Source: Sphaerosporella brunnea
Taxonomy: Eukaryota > Ascomycota > Pezizomycetes > Pezizales > Pyronemataceae
Assembly (NCBI GenBank): GCA_008704415.1
Contig: VXIS01000098.1
Coordinates: 1 to 64,000, forward strand
Length of the DNA: 64,000 nucleotides
Direction: 5' to 3'
Part shown: piece by piece, positions 54,584 through 64,000 of the stretch
How the letters are laid out: each line of letters begins with the position of its first letter
Position numbering within the stretch: the stretch's first letter is position 1
Notes under the pieces: model-generated
Databases searched by the model: none
The model's input: only the letters and a program-made list of their open reading frames with translations
What the model was told of the DNA's origin: nothing
Program-made: the position numbers and the translations under genes

Positions 54584-55634
54584 GATGGCAGTTTTGTAGA
54601 TTCCCTGGGAACGGTGTGTCGTGTGACCAAGGAGATCTTCGACGAAGAATCGAGGAAGGTAAGTTGTGCGTGGTGCCGCGTAGCAAAGAAAGTGTGAAGT
54701 GTCAGGCGACGGTTCGCGGTGACAGGTGATTTATGCGAGGCGAGGGGGAAGGGTAGGAAGGTTGGGCGTGTTGTTGACGCAGAAGTAATTCCGAAGAAGT
54801 GAGTGAGCAGTGAGAATCGAAACCGTCCGTTTCCCGGAAACACAACTCTCTCTCTCTGTGGGTCTTCCAAAGCGAGATGGAACGAGTGCACTCTCAATGC
54901 TGCCAGTTTCTTTCGCCTCTTTCTCGCAGCCGGGCTCTTTTTCTCGAAGCGTCTAATATTCCAGCGCAGGCTGGCTGGATGGCGATCGTCTCTGCCTCTG
55001 TCTTTCTCTCTCTCTCACTCACACACACACACACACTCTCTCTCTTCGCCCGGGGGAGGGGGGGGTGAATGCAGTTGAGAGATGCGGGTATATGCGGGAT
55101 CAGTCAATTGGGTTGACTCCGGATCGATGTCGCGCCAGGAACGTCGACAGAGTGAGCGGGACTTTTCGTCTATGGGGCTGGGCAGGCGAGAGAGTGAGAG
55201 AGTGAGAATTGGTGTGGTGGTGGTGGGCAGTGGTGATGGTGATGGTCAAACTGCATTCGTACTTCACTTCTTCTCACTTGACTCGCTCCCTCAGCACACG
55301 CCAAACTTAGAGTACATACTTCTGGAGGGGCAACCGCCGTCAACCAGTCCAGTGAGAACCTGCGACATGCAACGAAATTTGAGATGGCCCCGTGTAAGTC
55401 GCATATCTGAGCGCTGGAAGCTGCAGACTCTCCGATGCAAGTGGATCTGCGCACTTTCGATCAATTTGATCGCCGGTCCATCTGACATCACATTGTTAGT
55501 TTATGTAAGCAAGCAAGCGACAATTAGGTAAGTCAGGATCCAGACTCTCTTCCTGGCTCTCACTTTTTCTCTCGAATACCCGCCCGCCTTCCCCCCCTCA
55601 AAAAAAAATAATTAAAAATTAAAAAATTTACACG
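54584..55634. other. Divergent promoter region of taxilin and CYM1
   Basis: About 1 kb between two divergent genes. Contains (TC)n and (AC)n microsatellites at 55003-55043 and GGTGGTGATGGTGATGG repeats near 55215-55243. No coding frame. Confidence 0.45.
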
Positions 55635-58600
55635 ATGCTCGTTGGCCGTCTTTCGCTCGTGCGGCAGGCGGTGGGGAGACGCCGGGGTCTCCTGTCGAAA
55701 ATACCCAAGCGATCCTATGCCGCTATCACGGACCTTCGACAACTTCCACAGCCAGGCGACAAGCTCCATGGCTTCACCGTGCAGAGGACTAAAAGTGTTC
55801 CGGAGCTGCAGCTAGCTGCCGTTCAATTCCAGCATGACAAGACTGGTGCGGACTATATCCACGTCGCGAGGGATGACAAGAATAACGTCTTTGCTATCGG
55901 CTTCAAGACAAATCCCAACGATGACACGGGTGTGCCCCACATTCTGGAGCACACCACGCTCTGTGGTTCCGAGAAGTGTGTATAATTGTCTGGTGTGGGT
56001 TGCTCACACGTAAATTGACTGCCTGTCAGGTATCCGGTTCGCGATCCGTTCTTCAAGATGCTGAACCGCAGCTTGTCCAACTTCATGAACGCGTTCACCT
56101 CCGGTGACCACACTACGTACCCGTTCGCTACTACGAACCGTGTTGACTATAACAACCTGATGGATGTCTATATGGATGCAACCCTGAGGCCGTTGCTTCA
56201 GGAGAGCGACTTCAAGCAAGAGGGTTGGAGAGTCGGTCCCGAGGATCCAGCCGATCCGAATTCGCCGTTGCTCTTCAAGGGAGTTGTTTACAATGAGATG
56301 AAGGGCCAGATGTCGGACTCCTCGTACCTCTACTACATCCGGTTCCAGGATCACATCCTTCCGGCTTTGCACAATAGTGGTGGAGATCCTATCAAGATCC
56401 CTGGCCTCACGCTGGAGCAATTGCGTGCGTTCCACAAGGATCACTACAACCCTTCGAATGCCAAAATCTTTACATACGGAGATATTTCTGTTGGGGAGCA
56501 CCTGAGCCGTCTCAACGAGAAACTCAGCGCTCACGAGAAGTCGAACCGTGACCAGGACCTCCGAGGCCCAATCACGCTGACCGAGAGCAAGGAGATCACC
56601 GTCCCCGGACCAATTGATCCTCTGACGGACAAAGAAGCGCAGCACAAGACATCGGTGTCTTGGATCATGAATGACACCGTCGATGTTGTTGAAACCTTTG
56701 CCTTGAGGATTATGTCCACATATCTTCTTGACGGATACGGCTCGCCGCTGTACCAGGGACTCATTGACGAGAAGCTTGGATCAGACTTCTCCCCCAACAC
56801 AGGGTTCGACACGAGCACTAAGAAGGGTATATTCTCTGTGGGGTTGCAGAATGTCCGGCAGGAAGATCTGAAGAAGGTGCAGGAGAAAATCCATGAGGTC
56901 CTGCAAAATGTTCATGAGAAGGGGTTTGACCCCAAGAAGATTGAAGGAATTTTGCATCAGCTTGAACTGGCTCTGAAGCATGTTTGTGTGCACCGTCACT
57001 TTAGTACGATGAGTTTGCTGACTTTTCGACAGAAAACAGCAACTTTTGGAATGGGAGTCATGAACGGGCTCACCCCCGCCTGGTTCAATGGTGTCGATCC
57101 ATTCGATGCCCTGTCCTGGGAGGAGACTGTGTCCAAGTTTAAGGAACGGTACAGCAAAGGCGGCTACCTAGAATCATTGCTGAAGCAGTATCTTCTCGAT
57201 GCAAACACTCTTACATTCACCATGGAGCCGGACAGGAACTATGGCCAGAACCTCGCTCAGGAAGAGTCCGCGCGGTTGGCAGCTGAGCTGATCAAGGTTG
57301 GGGGCGAAGAGAAGGCCCGAGAAAGCCTTTTTGAGGAAGAGCTAAAGCTTCTCGAAATTCAAGAGAAAGCACGTCACCAAGACCTTAGCTGCTTGCCAAC
57401 AGTGAAGGTGGATGACATTCCCCGAGAAATGGAGAGAAAACCGCTCCAGCACGGAAAGATTGGGAATGTTCCGGTTCAGTGGAGGACAGCGCCTACTAAT
57501 GGCTTAACTTACTTCAGAGGTAAATATCTCCCCAAGATTTTATGGAAACGGCACTAAGCCTTAGATAGCCGTAAATACGCTGGAGGACCTTCCTGAAGAA
57601 TTGCGGATGTACCTGCCATTGTTTACCGATGCTATCCTGAGGCTGGGAACGCCAAGCAAGTCGATGGAAGAGTTGGAAGATTTAATCAAGCTCAAGACGG
57701 GTGGTATCAAGGCCAGCACCCACGTCTCTACCAGCCCTCGCAGCCTGGAAATCACGGAAGAGGGGCTTGTATTCTCCGGCTACTGCTTGGATAACAACGT
57801 CCCCGACATGCTCGAGCTGTTACGGACAGTCTTGATGGAGACCAACTTTTACGCTGTATCTAAGCTGAGGACACTGATCCAGGGAATTGCTAGTGGATTT
57901 GTGAACAGCTTGGCGGAGAGCGGGCACAACTTTGCCCGAACATTCGCTGCCGCCCACCTCACTCCGGCCGCTGTATGTCCTCCTCCCCCCTCCTTACATG
58001 GGCCTTACTGATTGAATGTCAGAGAGCAAATGAGGTCATGGGCGGTATGACGCAAGTGCGGTTGATCAGCAATCTGGCGGCTACGGAGGTTTACAACGAC
58101 GCCTTGGAGAAGCTGCGGGTACGTACGCGTTCTGCTGATTTCGGTCCCTGCTAATAGCATTGGCTCAGCAAATCGCCAAGTTTGCAGCACGCCAGAACAA
58201 CCTCCGGGTAGCTATCACATGCGGCACGGAATCCGTGTCAGCCAACGAGGCAGCTGTGCAAAAGTTTATCGATAGCCTTCCGATTGCCCACACACCGCAG
58301 AGAACTACTCCCCTATTCGACTTTGAGGCCCCAGCTAAGGCGTTCTTCCCTCTGCCGTACCAGGTCTCGTACACTTCGATGTGTCTGAAGACCGTGCCAT
58401 ACGTGCACAAGGACGGCGCCGCATTGCAGATGCTCTCGCAGCTGCTGACGCACAAGCATCTCCACCATGAAATCCGCGAAAAGGGCGGTGCCTATGGTGG
58501 CGGTGCTTTCCACCGTGGTGCTGGTGGAATCTTTGGCTTCTATTCATACCGTGACCCGAACGTCCCCAACACATTGAAGGTCATGGAGGGCGCGGGAGAC

Positions 58601-59001
58601 TACGCCATGCAACGGCAGTGGACTGAGCGTGACCTGGAGGAGGCAAAACTTAGCGTGTTCCAGGGAGTGGATGCACCCACTTCCGTATCGGAGGAGGGGA
58701 TGATCTACTTCCTGGACGGCATCACGGATGAGATGCGGCAGATGTTTGTCCCCGTCCAGCCTCGCCTTTCCCTGAGACGATGCTGATACGATGTAATAGC
58801 CGCCGTGAACAACTCCTGGATGTCGCCGTCAACGACGTCCGCGAGGTCGCGCAGAAATATCTTATCGACCAGATCCGCAGAAACCAGACTGCGGTTGCGG
58901 TCCTGGGTGAGCTAAAGGAGTGGTGCGACGAGAGCTGGAGCGTGTTCCCGTTGAGCTTGGATCCGACGGGCTCTGCCTCAGCCGAAAAGATTACGCTGTA
59001 A
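55635..59001 (+). CDS. cym1: Mitochondrial presequence protease Cym1 (M16C)
   Basis: A matrix zinc metalloprotease that degrades cleaved presequences and other short peptides. Six exons: 55635-55975, 56030-57519, 57569-57972, 58023-58118, 58169-58743 and 58800-59001, giving 1035 aa, as expected. The N-terminus [20 protein letters not shown] is a mitochondrial presequence. The inverted zinc motif HILEH is at residues 102-106 ([20 protein letters not shown]), followed by [15 protein letters not shown], and [12 protein letters not shown] carries the distal Glu ligand. The second M16 half follows with [17 protein letters not shown]. All junctions restore the conserved frame. The third intron is 50 nt and the second 49 nt, typical for this genome. 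Confidence 0.95.
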
Positions 59002-59731
59002 GTGTGAGGTATCGGGGTTTGATGATTGATGATGATATAGACACGGACAAAAATGGGGGAGTTATCCTTTCGCGGCTTTTTCTTTGCGATCGTGTATATT
59101 ATTTGTCTAACAGACTGCTACTCATTGGATTGCAGGTGTTGCCAGTCCCAAGAGAGAGATGGGAGATGCGATGCGGAAAACCGAACAGTTACTCCTCCCC
59201 GCCCGAGCACATGGCGTCGAGGTCACTGGTTATCCGCTAGAGTGATGAGGATACAACTGTAGCTGAAACCTCTGCGGGATGGTTTCGTGCGCAGCCGCAA
59301 AACACCTCCGATTTTTCAGACCTGTTCTTTCCGGAGAAATGGAGGGACGGACTAAAGTTGCGAGGACATTCTTTTTGTTAGACGGGCTGGGCGTGGGGGA
59401 TAGATTGGAGTTGGTAAAGAGAAGTATGGCAAATTGGAAATACAGTGGCGCATCGTGCGTAGGCTTATAGGTAGTAAACACACACCCTTTTTGATCTCGA
59501 ACATCGAGATGTTATTTGGGATTAGATACAGTGTATTTAACATTTGGGTGATACCTTACCAGACGCCACCGGCGGCCTTCCATGGCGGGATGGGATGAGC
59601 TACAGTTGATTGGCGGTCCAAGCTGCTTATCTCAGAGACGAACTGCCAATCCACAATTACTGGACACTACTGGAATTGGTTCATCGCAGGTTGTTCATTA
59701 AAGGCCGTTTTAAGGTTACAGCAACCTGGGT
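59002..59731. other. Intergenic between CYM1 and PRE7 (convergent)
   Basis: Holds the 3' ends of two convergent genes. No coding frame or RNA was recognised. Confidence 0.4.
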
Positions 59732-60686
59732 CTAATCCTTCTTCAACTCAAAGAGCTCCTCCTGGTAACCATCCTTCGAAATGGTAACTAGCTGCAGTCC
59801 ATCTCCGACCTCGATATGTCTCTCTGTGGCACTGGTGAACGCATCCTTGACCAGCTTCTTCACCTTGTCCACAGGAAGGTACTCCACTTCTCTCTCCACA
59901 GTGAAGTTTGTTCCGGGAACGTACTGGTTCTTGAACTCGACCTGTAAGGGGAGCGCGAGTTAGCGATTGCCATAGGGTGGAGTGTTGGCAGTGAGGGAAT
60001 TACCTGGTTATCCAAGAATGGCACAATCAACGAGCTAGCCGCACCCGCCGCCGCCCGACGCTCTCCCTCCTTCGAGTACGAACCCACGGGGTCGTACGAA
60101 TACAGCCTCGCCTTCCCGTCCTTGTCAAGGCCTCCTAGAATGCAGTATGCGTATTTGGGGAAGAACCGGTTTCCGTAGAGCACCGTGAACAGGTACTGTG
60201 CCGCCGCCTGCACCGTCATGTTCTTGAGGTTGTGCTGGAATTTGAAGTCCTATTTATTGCGGCGGTGCATTAGCCAGCGCTCGAGGGGAGTTCGTAGCCG
60301 GCGAAGCGCGGGTGGGGGAGGACAAACGTTGACAGCCAACCGCATCGTCTCCGCGATATCCTTTGCGTCCGCGCCGAAACCGACGGTAGCGAGCACCAGC
60401 GTGGAGTCTTCGCTGAGACGGAACACCTTTTTCTCGGTGCGCGAGTTGATGTTGTAGCCCGAGGTGTGTCTGGTATCACCGGCCATGATCAGGAAGTCAT
60501 CGCCCGCGATGCCGATAATTGAACCTCCATTGTCGGTGTAGCTGTTTTGGTGTATCAGCCAGAGCTGTCTGGTGGGGCAAAAGAACTGGCGACAGAGCAG
60601 AAAACTAACGGATTGAAGGCGTGCTGGCGGGGAGCGCTAGCTGCATAGCCGACGGGTGGGTATGATGGAGATGCAAAGAGCGACAT
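59732..60686 (-). CDS. pre7: 20S proteasome subunit beta-6 (Pre7/PSMB1)
   Basis: A non-catalytic beta subunit of the 20S proteasome core. Four exons: 60686-60610, 60541-60328, 60249-60004 and 59941-59732, giving 248 aa. After a short propeptide (MSLFASPSYPPVGYAASAPR) comes YTDNGGSIIGIAGDDFLIMA, then GDTRHTSGYNINSRTEKKVF, LVLATVGFGADAKDIAETMR, FFPKYAYCILGGLDKDGKAR and LYSYDPVGSYSKEG. The catalytic Thr1 is absent, as expected for beta-6. The first intron has a GCTGAT branch site. Divergent from the SAP30BP-like gene. Confidence 0.95.
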
Positions 60687-60863
60687 TTTGATGGATGTTG
60701 ATGTGGCGGATGAGCTTGGGGTGTTGGGGAGAGCAGGTTGCTTGCGTTGCTCTCGAACAAACACGATCCAGCAGCAGCGAGCCGCCTCAGGGCAAGACAG
60801 GGTAATCAACACCACGAGAGAGAGCTTCCTTTTCGCGACGCGGCCGCCGCAGCTGCAGACTCG

Positions 60864-60993
<130 letters not shown>

Positions 60994-61001
60994 TAGCCAC
61001 C

Positions 61002-62144
61002 ATGGAACTCGACTACGGCAGCGACAGCGAAGAGGAGGAAAAGAAAGATTTTGAAGCACCCTCAGCACCCCAAGCACCACCCCCAATTCCACCAGCAAAA
61101 CAAGAACCGCCGCACGAACAGCCTACAAAGGTACGCACGGGTCACTCTACCTCTCCACCGAAGCTCTCGAGCTAACATACCAGACCCACAGCCATTCATT
61201 CCCGCCTCCGATACCATAGTCGTCCCCGCAAAAGGTACCCATCTCAATCCCCCACCAAGCATATCCTGCATTAACACCCATCTCCAGAGCCTGAGCAACC
61301 CCCCAGCAATGACGCACCAATCGTCGGGCCGCAGCGCCCACCCACCGCTTCTCCGGAGCCCGAAGACGACGAAGACCCTGCCAACCCCCCGCTCTCCCCC
61401 TACAGCCTCGAGCGCACTCTGGTCCACAACCTAACGCTCCCACCGACCATCCCCGCGATCCCGCCGTCACCTCCGGGCTCACCCCCGCCGCCTCTCTCGG
61501 CCAAATTCTCACATTTCCGCGACCTCAAAAGCAACGGCGTGCACTTCAACGAGAAGCTCCTACGGTCCTCGTCCCTGCGAAACCCGAACCTGCTGCAGAA
61601 ACTCACTGCCTTTGTAGGCTTCGACGAAATGGATCAGTACGCGACCAATCTCTCTAAAGATGTGTGGGATCCGAAGGGATTCAAGAAGGATGAGTTTGTG
61701 GAGGAGCTTGCGAAGAAACAGGCTGCCAGAGCTGAGAAGCGGGAAAGGGCTAGACTTGAGGGTGCACGGGAAAAGGTCGAGTTTGTGGGCTCGGTGCAGA
61801 CGCCGCCGGCGCAGCAGCCAAGGGAAAGAGTTGCGGAGAGCGCAGCGGAGCGGGTAATGAAAGGGCTGGATCGGGAGAGTAGGGCAGCGCCGCCGCCACC
61901 CTCGAGAGATCGAGGCAGCAGAAGAAGCAGTCGATGGGACGAAGGAGACCGGCGGCGAGACGATGACCGGGACAGGCGGAGAGACGACGGGCGGGGCAGA
62001 AGACGGGACGAGGATAGAGACAGGCGGCGAGACGGCGATTCCTGGGACCGGAAACGGAACAGGACCAGGTCAAGGCCTCGCGATCGGGAACGTGACAGGG
62101 TGGACCGGAGACACAAAGATGTGGAGTATTGCGATAGGAAGTAG
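61002..62144 (+). CDS. SAP30BP/HCNGP-like transcriptional regulator
   Basis: HCNGP/SAP30BP-family nuclear protein, linked in animals to transcriptional repression and, more recently, to splicing. Three exons: 61002-61130, 61192-61234 and 61288-62144, giving 342 aa. The acidic N-terminus MELDYGSDSEEEEKKDFEAP is followed by proline-rich stretches. The family core is KFSHFRDLKSNGVHFNEKLL, then RSSSLRNPNLLQKLTAFVGF, then DEMDQYATNLSKDVWDPKGF. The tail is an RS/RD-rich domain (RRRDDDRDRRRDDGRGRRRD and similar). The start ATG has a strong context (CCACCATGG). A poly-Thr frame upstream is open and could extend the protein. Confidence 0.85.
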
Positions 62145-63753
62145 TGACCTCGCAATTCACTTGTACAGTAACTGCACAGTAATATATCGGGTAGAATTGC
62201 ATGCACTCGGTCTGCTTCGTGGATGGCGCCAACCCCGGCATGAGCTCACTGCGAGCCGTATGGGTAATTGAGCCCGCAACCCACCACCTAGCACAGTTAT
62301 GCACCCCAGATTTCCAACCCGTCTGCCACGATATACCTCTACTCAATCACGCATTATCACTCGTTACACCAGATCTGCATCTTGAGCTTACACCCCCCTC
62401 ACTTTGGAGGGTGTTTTGCTCCACTCACACGCTCACTTGCTCTATATCCTTGCCAACCACCTTGCTTCAGGGAAAAGCACATGTTTTCCAATGCGTTTGC
62501 TTTTTGTTCGTCGGTCAGAAAATGAGGATACCTAGGTACTCTACTCAAAGCGAGCGGGGGGGGCAATTAATTTCATTTTGAGACCCGCCAGACCTGCATT
62601 TGCATGTTTGGTGATATTGGGGAGTGAAGTGCGGTGCGGTACCGGCGGTCGCCAGTTAAACTCCATGCCATTCCGCATTCTTTCTACATTTGGAATGGGG
62701 TGCAAATTTCGATTGCAGCACGGCACGCGTGGGGGGGGGGGCAATGCCATTTACGGTATGATGTGGGTTTGAAGCCTGTTATGTACGAGTACGCGCGGAC
62801 ATACATACACTGACACAGGTAGGGCGCGGTAGTTGGGGAAATGTTATCGATATCGATAAGTTTAAACCAACCTCCCGTCAACTTCTTTGACTGGCTACGA
62901 CAAGGTGTGCGGTTCTGTTTTTTTTTTTTTTTTTTTTTTGGCAACTGCTGCTGGTGTCGTATGGCATACTGCCATTTGCGCTGGCTCACGTTCAGGTGAA
63001 TGATATCAGATTTAAGCATGTTGGCAGGCTTCTAATGTTTGTGGAGGGGCGGGGAAATCTTGGTTTCTTTGCTCTCCAACTGCTGTGCGGCGGAGACACC
63101 ATGATAGCCATCACCTGGCTATGTATGTACTCGTACACGGTGGTGCCATGCAACTGTGGTACGGTACATACATTCAGAGCACGATGCGTCGAAACGGGCG
63201 TCCGCATCTTCCACAGCGACCCCGCGAGTGGCGAGTACATATTCGTTTAAACGAGTTGATCTGAACTGCGGTGGTCTGTATGTGGATCATCGTCAAGCGC
63301 GGAAAGAAAAGTTATCTATGAGCTTTTTTGCAGCAGGCGGCGGTGGTGAACTGAACGGACACATAGATAAAGGGGAAACCCCCCGACGACGCCGTACTCT
63401 AGAGTAGATCAGTGATCTTCCCTTTCGTTCGTCCCACCTGTTGGACATCCACGTGCAGCGCGTGGGTTCAAAGAGCGGAAGTTTAAAAAAAATCACTTTT
63501 ACCCTCTCGCCAGGAGAACAAAGAATGGTGGTGAAGGTGGGACTTTGATCGATCGGTGGGAAGGTGCTGAGAGTTTGGTCTCTTCCCTCCCTTTCTGACT
63601 CCTTTTTTTTTTGTGCTGGGGAGGGCTTGCATGCACACCATTCAGAATTTGGCTCCGGGTGCAGTTGAAAGCTGGTGGTGGGAGGTGCTGCATTCCACAG
63701 TCATAAAAAGACGGTGCTATCGTGCACAAAAAGGACACTGTGGTGCCAGCGAT
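62145..63753. other. Intergenic, right part of the window
   Basis: No coding frame is supported. Contains T runs near 62919-62939 and 63604, a G run at 62729-62740, and ATCGATATCGAT near 62843-62858. Confidence 0.4.
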
Positions 63754-63978
63754 TCAAGGCCGCTTGAATGCTTTGAGGTCGAGGAAGCGGGAATCGGTGA
63801 TATCTCGGTCACTGAGTGATATGGTGTTGAGAATCGTGGCGATAGATTGCGTGCGTCGGTACATGGAGTTAAGTACCTCTTTCGTGTACTCTACTTGCAT
63901 CAGCACACCTATTCCGAGAAGTCCGGTCACAGACATGTCTCTTCCAGCCAAACTACATAGTTTGTGACGTCGAAACAC
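63754..63978 (-). CDS. Possible C-terminal exon of an unrecognised gene at the window edge
   Basis: A minus-strand frame reads LLGIGVLMQVEYTKEVLNSM, then YRRTQSIATILNTISLSDRD, then ITDSRFLDLKAFKRP and a stop at 63754. Its composition is protein-like, with an amphipathic helical look. No start or upstream exon can be assigned because the window ends. It may be the 3' end of a gene extending beyond 64000 or a chance frame. Confidence 0.25.
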   Translation of the reverse strand: MFRRHKLCSLAGRDMSVTGLLGIGVLMQVEYTKEVLNSMYRRTQSIATILNTISLSDRDITDSRFLDLKAFKRP

Positions 63979-64000
63979 TTTATCTCGAACCGGATCAGCA

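Overview
This is a window of nuclear DNA from a filamentous ascomycete (Pezizomycotina, probably Eurotiomycetes; the class is inferred from overall protein resemblance). The genes are split by short introns of about 45-120 nt with fungal branch sites (CTAAC or GCTGAC). Intergenic spacers are long, and the proteins are typical of fungi: Rrn10, Ste24, eL38, Atg5, the Rsm26-type mitoribosomal protein, Cym1 and Pre7. There are no bacterial-style operons. Gene boundaries below come from splicing conserved protein frames by eye, so every intron is a prediction.

Layout. 0.1-9 kb: a small hairpin transposon, ornithine decarboxylase (minus strand), a 3.9 kb spacer, a family-16 methyltransferase (minus), a TA-flanked MITE, and a THOC5-like gene that appears frameshifted. 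10-15.3 kb: a decayed gene fragment, a head-to-head pair of U1 snRNA genes, the mRNA-export factor NXT1, an LCLAT1-like acyltransferase with a 16-nt exon, and a third U1 gene. 15.4-29 kb: a dense housekeeping block with a small membrane/SAP-like protein, ribosomal protein eL38, the CAAX protease Ste24, an RNA polymerase I A14-like protein, mitochondrial bL34m and mS42, Atg5, a CSA/ERCC8 WD40 protein, Rrn10 and a SAM+HMG-box regulator. 32-34 kb: a short unknown protein and the methionine-salvage isomerase Mri1. 35-41 kb: a gene-poor island of TA-flanked inverted-repeat elements, one with transposase relics, two tRNA-like sequences and three more U1 genes. 42-44.5 kb: a large decayed pseudogene. 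45-62 kb: a NAT9-like acetyltransferase, a metallo-beta-lactamase-fold protein, a small GPI-type surface protein, taxilin, the presequence protease Cym1, the proteasome subunit Pre7, and an SAP30BP/HCNGP protein behind a long CAA repeat.

The main observation is a dispersed family of six U1 spliceosomal RNA genes, three near 10.5-15.3 kb and three near 39.5-41.0 kb. All six keep the U1 architecture: a 5' end pairing with the 5' splice site, an SL I hairpin, an SL II loop beginning AUUGCAC, an SL III hairpin, an Sm site AAUUUUUG and a 3' SL IV hairpin. They form two sequence classes related by compensatory base-pair changes. One copy carries a base change in the 5'-splice-site recognition sequence. 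Each has an upstream TATA box, and related upstream motifs recur among them. The other notable signals are two GC-AG introns, very short exons, apparent single-base frameshifts, and a set of TA-target MITEs concentrated around the second U1 cluster.
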